DNA of 64,000 bases from the NCBI RefSeq assembly GCF_003589595.1, contig NW_020656077.1, positions 6,707,997-6,771,996 on the forward strand, given 5' to 3'. Below are positions 22,830 through 32,539 of the stretch, piece after piece (the first letter of the stretch is position 1; the number at the start of each line of letters is the position of its first letter). The DNA is from Hyposmocoma kahamanoa (Eukaryota; Arthropoda; Insecta; Lepidoptera; Cosmopterigidae). Under the pieces are notes generated by a model, which worked only from the letters and a program-made list of their open reading frames with translations, searched no databases and was not told where the DNA came from. The position numbers were made by a program, and so were the translations under genes.

Positions 22830-23060
22830 ATTTCGGTGTTCTCCAGGGAAGTGTTCTTGGCCCTACGCTCTACCTCATGTACATAAAAGACCTACATGAT
22901 GGATATAACTACATGTAATAATCTCACATATACTCGTTTTTCAGGTGATACATGGGAAAAAATAGGTTTCGCTGAGATTGCTCGAGTGATTGATTGAGTG
23001 TGACCCTTCTTACTCTGAATGCTGCATTGACGAAAATAATAGTTTTGCCCTTAGAAACAA
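22830..23060 (+). pseudogene. Reverse transcriptase fragment with GVPQGS box (first of two)
   Basis: Encodes FGVLQGSVLGPTLYLMYIKD, the RT domain 4 motif (GVPQGSVLGPLLF.IYINDL). Decayed sequence follows, including FSGDTWE near 22940 and LLTLNAALTKI near 23005, both recognisable from Jockey-type RTs in the same order. The FADD box itself is lost. Frames change several times. Confidence 0.65.
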
Positions 23061-23199
23061 TTCACCACTATCTGGTTATTATCATCTAAGAGTTTTGGTA
23101 TTAAGTATTCTTAACTGTGCTGTCTATCACAGTACAATATAAACAAAACGAAACATCTCGGTGTATAAATCGGCAACCTCTATAGATGTAACTGTTTTT

Positions 23200-23268
23200 T
23201 TCGGTGTTCCCCAGGGAAGGGTTCTTGGTCCTGCGTTCTTCCTCACCTACACAAATGATCTATGTAAT
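23200..23268 (+). pseudogene. Reverse transcriptase fragment with GVPQGR box (second of two)
   Basis: Encodes FGVPQGRVLGPAFFLTYTND, the same RT motif as at 22836, 372 bases further on and in the same orientation. It is either a tandem duplication or a second insertion of the same LINE group. Homology ends right after the motif. Confidence 0.6.
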
Positions 23269-23269
23269 A

Positions 23270-23998
23270 GATATTAACTACATTTAAGTTTTCACAAATA
23301 AAACAAAATTTTACTCCAAGAACGTTTTTCAAAGTAATATATTTTAAGCCGTATCCAGTCCCTAGATTTGATCTTTATTATTTTAGTCACGTTCTGTCAA
23401 TATGGATGAAATTATACATATTGCAATCGAAAAATTCTAAACAAAAAAGTAATTGAAATGTTATTCAACTAAATCAAAGAAGAAATTACACTGTGGCCAA
23501 TTAAAAAAAAAACTTTTGCAACAATACACTAAACAATCTATTCGTCTGTACAACATAATGTGGCAAATTTACCCATATTCCGCATGATCGTCAAGGCATT
23601 ATATTAGCCCACTGCTAGGCACGATCTCCTCTAGAAGTACATTCTTATATTAAATTAAAAAGGATTGTCGTACTATTTATTTGTAATATTTAGGTCATAC
23701 TTCTACTAAGTTACATACCCAAACTTTTGGTTATACGGTAAGCCTCAATTTATATTGCGGCGGAATGGATGAAAGCGAATTTTTGTAATTATAACAAAAT
23801 AATATGTACAAACATAGCATTATGAACTTTATGGTCAATAGTGGAACGTACACTGTAGATAATGAGCCAAAATCTTCCGAGGAATCCGCGGGCAATTTCG
23901 AGCATGCGTTGACAATTGACCATACCGTTCATCACCGGTTTTCAAAAGGCTAGTGCCTTGGTTGAGCCCATTATTTAACAGGTAAGTTGCCTTACCTT
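23270..23998. other. Unassigned intronic stretch
   Basis: Nothing recognised. Confidence 0.4.
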
Positions 23999-24296
23999 AG
24001 CAGCAGGAGAGTTCTGAGTGTGAATGAGTTCGTCCATAGAACCTATTTGTGCCTCCAAACTGTAATGTGAGCATTACAGCGTTGCAGTTGTGAAGGATAA
24101 GGGTGCTGGTAAAATTCTGTAATTGCCTGTGCACATGGGCCTTGTCAACTTATGTCTCAAGATGACAGGCGCAGTGGTAGTGTCCTTCGTTATTTGCGAT
24201 TTAAAGCTTTGAGTTGCTACTGCTATGGACAGGCGTGTCGCTTAACTCCAGGGGCGCGACTTGTTCGTCCCGTCGTCACTTAGCACCTATCATAAG
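23999..24296 (+). repeat. Family A dispersed repeat
   Basis: Sense copy with GAAGGATAAGGGTGCTGGTA, CTTGTCAACTTATGTCTCAA and CGACTTGTTCGTCCCGTCGT; ends near CACCTATCATA without a clean A tail. Confidence 0.8.
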
Positions 24297-24726
24297 AAAT
24301 AGCTGTTTTGTGATGTGGAAAAGAGAATAGAGTTGCCGACTCTAGACATATTGTAAACAAAGCGCAAGCTAAAATGAAAATATATTTCTTTAAATTAGTT
24401 AGTAATAAATCAATGGCAAACAAATTTTGCTGCTGCGTTTTTAAGGAAAATGAATCAAGATTAGGTCGTAAAAGATTTATTCAACCATTACAAGGTGTTT
24501 TGTGTTGTTTAAAGGGAATTCTACGTTTATGGGAAACGAAGGGAATGTTGCTTATAAGGAATTAATCACCATAATTGACCTTTTCGATCGACGTTCGATT
24601 CAAAGAACAGGCAAGCAATTTTTTAAAAGTCTTTGAATGCAATGTGCTTTGAACAATAAAATGATGAAGCAAAATATTTTTTTAAATGTAAAGTTTGAGG
24701 CAAACGAGATGCCGAGCAACTTGATG
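24297..24726. other. Unassigned stretch between two family A copies
   Basis: A 63-codon frame at 24374 has no hallmark. Confidence 0.35.
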
Positions 24727-24949
24727 GGAGCCGTAGAGTTCCTAGTGAAAAAGTTCGCCCAGGTTCTACGTTCCGGTTTTGAAGGGTGAAATTACAGGCA
24801 CATGGGACTTGTAAATTTGTGTCTCAGGGTGACGGACGCAGTGGCAGTTCCCCTCAAATCTTTGCGGTTTAAAGCTCTGAGTGGCACTTCAACTGTTATG
24901 GACAGTCCCACGACTCGTTCGGTCCGTCACTTGATATTATAAAAAAAAA
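24727..24949 (+). repeat. Family A dispersed repeat with A-rich 3' end
   Basis: Ends CACTTGATATTATAAAAAAAA, which fixes the 3' end of the family. A short deletion removes the GCGTGTCGCTTACCACCAGG segment after ATGGACAG. Confidence 0.8.
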
Positions 24950-25056
24950 GATGGAACGAACGATGAAAGAAGGAACAATGAGGATGCCGCTCATAGACAT
25001 CTGTAATCCGATCGCATCCTATGCTGACCTCTTCATCTTCACCACACCCTTTTATC

Positions 25057-25291
25057 ACCCTCCCTTTTATAACTGCCTCCGTAGCCGAACGGATACCATG
25101 CCGGACTGCCACGCAGAGGTCCCAGGTTCGATTCCCGGGCCGGGAGAAATAGTTGTATGGCCTACAATTATTTCTCTCGTGAGTTTGGGTGTAATTTGTG
25201 GTTGTCTATGTGTGTGTCCATGGCACCCGCGACACAGGGTTTCCCTAGTGCGGGGCTATGTTGAGTGTGTGCGTTATTATTATTATTATTA
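25057..25291 (+). mobile_element. Family B tRNA-derived SINE
   Basis: The head carries A box TAGCCGAACGG (about 25083) and B box GGTTCGATTCC (about 25125) at tRNA spacing, so it would use internal RNA polymerase III promotion. The body runs through GAGAAATAGTTGTATGGCCT and TTTGGGTGTAATTTGTGGTT to CTAGTGCGGGGCTATG, ending in a TTA microsatellite tail. A paralogous locus at 61062-61135 lacks the insertion. TATCACCCTC (left) and TATTACCCTG (right) look like a slightly diverged target duplication. Confidence 0.85.
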
Positions 25292-25440
25292 CCCTGTTTA
25301 CTGGCTCCTGGCCACTTACTTATCAAATTTTGAATAGTTCTCGAATTCTCTTTACCTTCAATATTCTTACATAGGTCCGTTACGTCATCACTCCCATCAA
25401 AATTCTCAAAACGAGAGGACGTGAAAAAGTTGCAGGTTCA
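25292..25440 (+). repeat. Dispersed repeat shared with 61090-61140 and 61970-62006
   Basis: AATTTTGAATAGTTCTCGAA matches the 61-kb copy, and CGTCATCACTCCCATCAAAA matches 61971-61991. It seems to be a non-coding part of the same LINE group as the RT at 61130-61500. Confidence 0.55.
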
Positions 25441-27355
25441 CGGCAAAAAAGAAGGAAACTTCAGGTACAAAGATATTTATTGTATGTTAATGGTAAAGAA
25501 AACTAAAGGCTGTAACAAGACAAGAAAAGGTATATAAAAACAGGTGTAAAACACTCCCTTACTACGGATTAACGTAAACAGTCCAGGCACTTACCCCAAA
25601 AGGGCCGAGTTATGCGGTATTACGGATTGGTATTAAAATTGGCCCATGATTAGCAGTAGATGTTACAAATCGGTATTAAAACTGGTAAAGGCATCACAAT
25701 TAGACGCAATTGAAAAAAATCAGAACGGCGAGGCACAGAAATTAAAGAACGATTCAAAATTTAAAACGATTGGCCAGTACTCTTAAATCACCTTCATGTA
25801 AAACTCAAACTTCACGTGATTTGCTCTTAACCCACGTAGGCCCTTTTTGGTTTTTCCATTTCTACTTTCATAACCAATAAATTACTTATGTAGACCAAGC
25901 TTTGTTTCCTTTCGCAAGGCTTGGCCACATGCCTATGCGTTGTCAGCATTTGAGAGCTTGGCTGACACTTTTTGAAAAACCTCGTGTTATTGCGCAAAGG
26001 AAATATCTTCTACAGGACCATTCCATGTCTTGCAGGGTCGAGGAAGGAAGGAACGTGATACCTGCGTGGTCTTACAATGCCAGGCATGAATGATGTGGGG
26101 ATGGGCTCCACTCCTTTGTCACACATATCCTACCTACTGTAATTAAAAAATCTTTTCCTATATCGTGTCCTATAGCCGTGAGGCAACTCGTGTGTTTTAG
26201 AAAGACTGGGTCTATTTGTGCCAGATCGTTACACTAGCACGGTGGGGCGCTTAGGATGATGCACACGCAACCTTTTTGCAATGCCAAACAAAACGCGCAC
26301 TCTACAGGGTTTCAACGCACCGACCACTAGAGCGGTTATCTTATTGAGTTCCTCGCTCTTGACCAGGTTGCTGATGTGTTCGCGGATAGTTGGTCGCAAA
26401 TGGGCGCAACTCATAGCCGCTATTGTAAATTTCTTGGATTTATGTTATTGTAGAGCCATTTAGAATTCAAATTGTAATACAATATCTTGCTGGGCGTGTC
26501 GTTTAATCTGTAAGTCCGCAAGAATTTCCATATAAATAAATAAAGTATATTTATAGTAATACTCTCCTCAAAAAGAAACCCATGCGCCGTTGCGGGATGT
26601 ACTATGGGTTAATGTCTGCTGGAGTTTATTTCCTTCACGGATTTTGATGAAATAAAAATATTGATATACGAAATCGTTCATATGTACATATGAATATCAC
26701 GCCTTTATGAAATGATATTCTTCGCATTTAATACAAAATACAAGGAGTTCTTCCTATAAAACACAAACTTACCTCGAAATTTTACAAGAAAACCGCTGTA
26801 TTCAGTAGGTTATACGTATACTATATAGGTATACCAATAAATTCCGTTTACATCGACTGAAATAAATATAACACGTATAAGTATACGATATACTTTTTTC
26901 AAAAGGCTTTAATATCGTTTGTAAAAAAAAATATTTTGAAAAAACGCCAGTGTTCCTACCGCTCGACCAAAGGAAAATGAATTATTAGTAGAAAAATTTG
27001 AATTTGAGCTAGTGTCGACTGTTAAGGGCAAATAAAGCCTTTTTTTAAAATATTTAATATTAAATAAAAAACAAACAATGACAGGTAACATTTGTGAAAA
27101 CGTCTAGTTTCCAAAATATGTATGAATTTAATAAGCCCTTTACCTCTCGCACGTATATGAATAACGCAAATTGTGTCATGCGTTCACATTTGTCCCTCAA
27201 CATGTCTAAAAATAATAAAATACGTAGCCTACTGCGGGTGTAGCTTTCAGCTTATCGTTTATCTATGTTTGCCCAGTGAAGTGCCTTCGAGGACTCTCTG
27301 AAATATGTGCGTAATATAGTTAACGGTAGTATTGGGGTATCTGTGCGTATTGCTC
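25441..27355. other. Largely unassigned intronic stretch
   Basis: 25790-25910 resembles 62020-62150 (CACGTAGGCCCTTTTTGG; TGTAGACCAAGC against TGTGAACCAAGC), another piece of the same repeat pair. The remainder shows only AT-rich sequence. Confidence 0.35.
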
Positions 27356-27357
27356 TT

Positions 27358-27410
27358 AGGTAAACTTGGTTATCTTGACTGTATCGAGGTAAACTTGGTT
27401 ATATTGAATG
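27358..27410 (+). repeat. Short direct repeat
   Basis: GGTAAACTTGGTTAT occurs twice, 29 bases apart, each followed by T-rich, diverging sequence. Confidence 0.7.
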
Positions 27411-27454
27411 TGACGTACCGTTTCTGATCGATAGATACAGCCCACCAGCCAATA

Positions 27455-28110
27455 AAATAATAACCAGTGTTGCCACGAATAGTACATTCGGCTTCTGGTC
27501 AAATATCGAAAAGCCGAATACACGGCCATACAACCCGGCCTGATTAACGCACATACGGAAATTGGCACGATAAATACACTTCTATAAAATGATTTTTACT
27601 TAATTAGCTTCAAATGAAACTGCATGCCTATTTTAATACCTATTGATTGATGAAGACGTATCAAGATTGTTTACATTTAGTGAAGTACCTAAACAAATCG
27701 GCTCTAAGTAATTTGTAAGTTTATTAATTTAAGTTTATGACGTAATTATTTCACTTCATTTCAAAAACTTAATATTATTTTGCAAGTAAAGACAAAAGAC
27801 ATGTAGGTAGTTTTCATTTAAAATGGTACCTTTTTTGATCTCTTAGAAAAATAACTTAGTAATGATGCTGGCAATGCTACATATCTTTTGTTTGATATTT
27901 TAGGTAAAGAAGCAAAAAATTGCGCTTCCGCGAAGTTAGACAATGTAGGGTTCGTAATTTACTGTTTTTTCTTATTTCTTTCTCCCGTTATTAGGTATTC
28001 GTTATTCGACGGGGTAGTGATTCAAAGAACAGGCCGAATAAGCCGAATAGTTACGACTATTCGGTAGGCAGTTCTCAATATCGAATAGTAACCGAATATT
28101 AATAATACAT
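27455..28110. repeat. ATTCGGC-rich element ends (putative DNA transposon remnant)
   Basis: CCAGTGTTGCCACGAATAGT at 27461, a hAT-like start, is followed by ATTCGGC and GCCGAAT repeats. A second cluster (GCCGAATAAGCCGAATAG, ACTATTCGG, GAATAGTAACCGAATATT) lies at 28030-28100. Subterminal repeats in both orientations are typical of hAT derivatives. No matching right terminus was found. Confidence 0.4.
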
Positions 28111-28519
28111 AGGTATGTACCTGAAACATGTGTTAACTTCTGTACATGCTATCAAGACTTGAGGGTAGAATATCAAATCAAGCCATAGCGAAGTCTCTTG
28201 CCCCGGGGACTTAACACGTCTTTGAATAGTTTTGTTAATTTTCTTCGACATACGAAAATTGTCACATTATTTTCCTTGACATCTTGTGTAGGTCAATCTA
28301 GGTGGCGTAAGCCAGCAAATTTAACGATGCGGAATCGCATTAACCCGGTCAGAAAACCTTTATGGCCGTGTAATAAGAGCGGAAAAGACGACTGCATTTC
28401 GTATCACCCGGTACTATCTGGGCATATCATCAGCAGTCTATCGCAGTCCTCAGCTTGTGGTATCCATCTGCTGCCGGCAGCCTATCGCTGATCGTCACTT
28501 TATCTGGCCAGAGGGCGTC
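28111..28519. other. Unassigned intronic stretch
   Basis: A 97-codon frame (28198) is not recognisable; it may contain decayed upstream parts of the LINE that follows. Confidence 0.35.
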
Positions 28520-28690
28520 TTACACTACGTTTGCCGAACCGTGATCTCCACTCGAGACTTATTCCCCTTATTCCCCCAACGCTGTAACTTGGACCTTTTC
28601 AAGGCGAGAGTGAATAGGCATTATTTAGGGGTGCATGCCACATCGTTGACCTCATCATCACTTTCCATCAGGTTTTATGATGGAAAAAAA
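28520..28690 (+). pseudogene. LINE ORF C-terminal fragment
   Basis: STRDLFPLFPQRCNLDLFKA then RVNRHYLG, the same C-terminal block as at 9655. Upstream RT is missing. Confidence 0.65.
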
Positions 28691-28704
28691 GAACTCGTTT
28701 CCCC

Positions 28705-28815
28705 CTACGGTTCTACAGTGTAGACGGCTTTGGTTCTTTGCCGGATAACCTTATTTCGAATCTTATCCTTCAGAGAAACGTCGAGCATAGCCCGTTTCCG
28801 TCGTAGTCGAAGTTG
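28705..28815 (-). pseudogene. RTE-like LINE fragment
   Basis: Minus strand reads KRAMLDVSLKDKIRNKVIRQ then RTKAV, matching the QRAMERAMLGVSLRDRIRNE-type block that precedes the KLKWRWAGH box in RTE-like elements. That next box is not present. Confidence 0.6.
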
Positions 28816-29424
28816 AATACTTAAGTTGTTTTTGCCCGAAGTAAGTGTATTCGGAAACAACTTCAAGAAAATTCGGGCACATGTCGGCAACGAATCTGCT
28901 CCGACGGCTGATCGGCGACGTTCGACATCAGGATGGTAGCATCGAAGTCCGGAAGATAGCGTCAAAGTCGGAATGGCCAAGGTCGAACAACTTCAAAAGT
29001 GTGAAGGCCGCATTTGATACCCCTCGATCCTAGACAATGGTTGGACGCGAACCGCGTCGACATTCGACACTTGATGCGACAAATGTGGTATAACTTGATC
29101 GCTTCGAACCGATTCCGCGATTCTATAATTTCACGAAACTATGGATTACAATTCCATTCTGGCAAAGTCAAAATGAAATAATCTTTATTTCGTGGGCATT
29201 GACTTACAAATAAATGGACGACGGGTCTAATACACAAACCACGAAAAAAATGTCCCAAGTCAACCTATTCGAAATTTAAATTGTAATGTCATCGCAGTAT
29301 CGCGCTGTCAGTAGAACAAATGAAGACTAAAGCGGAGTTTGGCGCTCTGTATACGATTTTAGCGCCTTACAAGTGCGGACACTTTTTAGCGCGGACCCGA
29401 CGTCCATATAATTGTAAGTCAATG
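28816..29424. other. Unassigned stretch, locally GC-richer
   Basis: 28850-29100 is richer in CG dinucleotides (GGCGACGTTCGACATC, CGCGTCGACATTCG) than its surroundings. No frame or motif explains it. Confidence 0.35.
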
Positions 29425-29815
29425 TTCGTGGGTAAGCAAATTACGCTTCTTGAAATCGTCACATTGATTAAAATCTACTACAAAAGCAGATTCTCTGAGA
29501 AGAATCTCTTTGTAAATAAAGATTTCTATACATGTATCATTTACAATATTTATTTAAAATATGATAGATCAAGACAACCTGCAAGAGCTAAACTCAATAC
29601 AATAATGCAGAAGTTGTATAATTTAGTGCAACATTTTTGTTTCACTATAGTTTTAAACCTCGTAAATGGCAAAGTTTGAATATTAACCGGAATCTCATTA
29701 TAGAAACGTATACGTTGCCCCTTAAATGAATTTATGACTTTGTGAAGACAACTGTAAAGAATAACTGATTAATTTTTATTCCTCGTTATTTTTATCACTG
29801 TTTTTGATAAATTTT
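29425..29815 (+). repeat. Family F dispersed repeat
   Basis: GTAAGCAAATTACGCTTCTT, GTAAATGGCAAAGTTTGAAT, CCCCTTAAATGAATTTATGA and TTTTTATTCCTCG align in order with the other two F copies. Confidence 0.75.
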
Positions 29816-30109
29816 AATCTTCTTAACATAACGAGTTCTTAACATAAATTATGTTTTCATAATTGTACCTACTGTATTGTCTGTAAGTCGTCTGTGACGA
29901 ATGTACGTGTTACGGGCAACATTTGCAAGGTCGGTACTAAGCGGGCGGTATCGATTTTGCACAATGACTAAATGAGTGGGACATTGTGCTGATTTATAAT
30001 GGACAGTGTCCGAACTTCTAATTAACAGTGGGCAATGTTACATTGTGTAATATTTTTACCGCACTTTGCTCGAAGTGAATCGAAACTTTACGCATTACAT
30101 ACTTGAAAT

Positions 30110-30250
30110 TTACCAAGAGGTTTTCCGTGAAGGCAAATAACCCTCGGAAAATGTGTGAAGTTGTCAATTCGCGCTGGCTCAGCATGACCTAAACCCTCGT
30201 CTGAGAGGAGACTGGGTATAAATGGGTTGATGATGACGATGACGATCATA
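30110..30250 (+). repeat. Family M LINE tail
   Basis: AATTCGCGCTGGCTCAGCAT, CTGAGAGGAGACTGG and the closing GGTTGATGATGACGATGACG form the 3' UTR of an RTE-type LINE, here without coding sequence. Confidence 0.65.
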
Positions 30251-31175
30251 CTGAATAAGGCAGACTACAAGTCTTGATCTACTACGATAACTTGATCTTT
30301 GCAAAATTTCTCAAAAGGCAATGTGCGAGGACGACATTGCCTGGTGCGCTACTCAAAGGAATACTTCAAAGCAACAAATAAAATACACCAAATAATATTA
30401 AAAACAGACAAAAGAAATTAACCCTCCTAATAAAATAAAATGGCCTAAGGCGAATATAATGTTCAAAATATGAAATTACAATTGATGTTCCGATGGTAGA
30501 CGATCGAATGAAGCTTGTACGTGTGATATTAGGGGTGTGGAGGGGCCTCGGAGCCAGCCCTTCGCCTTAGGCGGGGTTCGCGCTAGATTACACATGATTG
30601 AACTTGGAACTAATTTCGGCGAGTTAGGAATGATCTCATTTTATCCGAGACCACTAGTTTTGCTGAGAAATACGTACCCATAAGTGACATGCAGTTGCAT
30701 ATTGGTTGATTTAAAGGATGAAGTAAAACAATGGAATACATATACCGTGGGATTTTTAACAGCATACGTATAATGTTAGGGCCACTGGTTTCTTTAGCTT
30801 TCGTATTGGTACCAAAATTAAACGTTCATACTTTTATATCACCCTTACACGAAAGACTCTTCAATATTTAACAAGGTTTGCACAAATCAGCGTGGTGAGA
30901 TGGAATAAACTGATACAAGCATGTTGTATTTTCACAGCATACGCATTTAAAATTTATGAGGCTTGATCAAAATGTTAAGGAGAAATATCAATATTTGATA
31001 TGGAAGAAAACAGGAAGGACAGAAAATATTTGATTCTCAAAGAGAATTCAAGAGACTGAAAAAATCTTCTAAGTGCACATGTTGAGGACTTTGCTTATAT
31101 TGTCGCACGTATCCTGCAACAAATTCTTCTTGCTTCTAAAAGCTAAAATATTTTTTCAAAGTCAAAATCTTAATA
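30251..31175. other. Unassigned stretch left of the BEL element
   Basis: GGCCTAAGGCGA near 30450 and TCGCCTTAGGCGG near 30570 are partial inverted relatives; nothing else stands out. Confidence 0.35.
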
Positions 31176-31180
31176 TCATA
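31176..31180. repeat. BEL target duplication, left
   Basis: TCATA, identical to 35433-35437. Five bases is within the BEL/Pao range of 4-6. Confidence 0.85.
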
Positions 31181-31438
31181 TGTATGGGCTTTGACGTCTT
31201 GATTGTAGGTAGTTAAGTTAGTTGTAGTTAGTTGTAGTTTGTAGTTAGTTAAGTTATAGAGTTGACGTACAATCGTAAAGTTTTATTTTTGTTTAAATAC
31301 AAGTTATTATATGGATGCTTATGTGACCGATTGCGACAGAGTTATTAAATCAACTAAATTATAATAAAAAGTGAATCAGTCGATTCACGTAAAGTAGGGC
31401 GCAAACTCAGCGTCTAAATCTTGTACGTGACCCGTACA
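31181..31438 (-). repeat. BEL 3' LTR
   Basis: 258 bases, TG...CA ends on either strand (TGTATGGGCT ... GACCCGTACA on +). The sense strand has an AATAAA signal at 31287-31282 and several AACTACAACT repeats near its end. Confidence 0.9.
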
Positions 31439-31447
31439 TGCTCCCGA
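31439..31447 (-). promoter_or_regulatory. Weak polypurine tract
   Basis: Sense CGGGAGCA abuts the 3' LTR. A GGGAG core followed by a few bases is usual in BEL elements, but the tract is very short. Confidence 0.4.
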
Positions 31448-31587
31448 GGGAAAGGTGAAAAGTAAGTAGTGAAAGTGTTTAGGTATAAGTAAAGATAAAG
31501 TAAGTGTATAAGTAAGTAAAAAAGGTAAAAGTTTCAGTCATATGAGCATCCAGCACATAGCAAAAAATATAATCATATTAAAAGTTA

Positions 31588-32472
31588 TTAGTCAAAACGA
31601 AATGCCGTTCGTTTCGTCTTCACTTCGCTATAAACTGGTTCATCTGGTGTCGGATTGCGTATTTCTTGCAACTCGATATCTGGTTCCGTGGTCTTGATAG
31701 GTCTAGTGTAGTTTCTGGACGAAGAGGTACTGTCTTTTCTTTTCATACATCTTTTTCTTATATAAACTGAGAGGGCTACTGCAGATATTCCTCCCAACAA
31801 CAAAGTAGTGACTGAGTACAAGTAAACGTCATGAACAGATAAATGTGACGTCATAGGTAACTTCTCGTGTTCTTTCTGGTACGTTAGTTGCTGTTCTATT
31901 TTATTGAAGTCCAAGGTAGGTGCAGGTTTGAGTGTGGTCACATTTAACTCAGCATTGTTCCAGTTGAAGTTGAACAAGTTGTTGGTTGAGGAGTTTATAG
32001 TAGGTACATCTATATCCACTCCCATCTGTATTTGATTACCAAAGTGGTTAAATGCATAAATAGTTGCATCTGTTTTTTGTAGAATGCACTTTGGTTTCAG
32101 TGATATAAGTCCGGTCCCTAACAAGGCCACGGACGTAACTTGATCCTCGCATATGACTCGTATCAGTTGTTTGTTGCATAACGTAAAAAACCATATGTTC
32201 GGTCTATGCAGTTTTGTCCACGTCTCTTTGCATTCTACGTCATCGATGACACATGAGTGTGACGTTTGTTGATTGAATACGTTTGCTTCGCATGGCGCAT
32301 TTTTGTCGTGTATGTTATAGATAGGTTGGTTTGCCACGCAAATATATTGTTCTTTGCTGTATGCAATGCATTGCTGCATTTTATTTTCGTCCATAGTTAT
32401 GTATGAGTTTTTCACAAAGTTGATAGCAATGTACTGCGAAGATGGGCGTATTAGTTTTAAGAATGTATGCAT
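31588..32472 (-). CDS. Envelope-like glycoprotein, C-terminal portion
   Basis: A 294-codon frame between the deletion scar and the 3' LTR. The ectodomain part (about residues 30-130) is Cys-rich. A hydrophobic membrane span lies at about 216-238 (VTTLLLGGISAVALSVYI), followed by a basic stop-transfer (RKRCMKRK) and a tail of about 50 residues with YSEV near its end. Asn-linked glycosylation sites occur at about 160 and 178. This is the layout of the C-terminal half of insect retroviral fusion-type envelope proteins found in errantiviruses and some BEL elements. Signal peptide, cleavage site and fusion peptide are not present, and an in-frame TAA precedes the first ATG, so it is a truncated remnant that should not act in entry. 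Family assignment is by architecture and motif style. Confidence 0.65.
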   Translation of the reverse strand: MHTFLKLIRPSSQYIAINFVKNSYITMDENKMQQCIAYSKEQYICVANQPIYNIHDKNAPCEANVFNQQTSHSCVIDDVECKETWTKLHRPNIWFFTLCNKQLIRVICEDQVTSVALLGTGLISLKPKCILQKTDATIYAFNHFGNQIQMGVDIDVPTINSSTNNLFNFNWNNAELNVTTLKPAPTLDFNKIEQQLTYQKEHEKLPMTSHLSVHDVYLYSVTTLLLGGISAVALSVYIRKRCMKRKDSTSSSRNYTRPIKTTEPDIELQEIRNPTPDEPVYSEVKTKRTAFRFD

Positions 32473-32475
32473 TTA

Positions 32476-32539
32476 AAAATGTATGGGCTTTGACGTCTTG
32501 ATTGTAGGTAGTTAAGTTAGTTGTAGTTAGTTGTAGTTT
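32476..32539 (-). repeat. Ectopic copy of LTR end plus leader bases at the deletion scar
   Basis: Sixty bases (32480-32539) repeat the sense 3' end of the LTR exactly. The next four (32476-32479) repeat the TTTT that follows the 5' LTR before the primer-binding site. It joins the end of the protease region to the envelope part and supplies the gag-protease stop codon. Confidence 0.9.

Noticed and set aside
31588..32472. Envelope frame as a captured, domesticated host gene
   Set aside because: It lies between LTRs of a recent insertion, lacks a signal peptide and starts right at a deletion scar.
32476..32539. Scar explained as reintegration of a spliced envelope transcript
   Set aside because: The leader/envelope junction (TTTT then TTAAATG) does not sit at a GT donor; the next leader bases are GGTCC, so template switching fits better.
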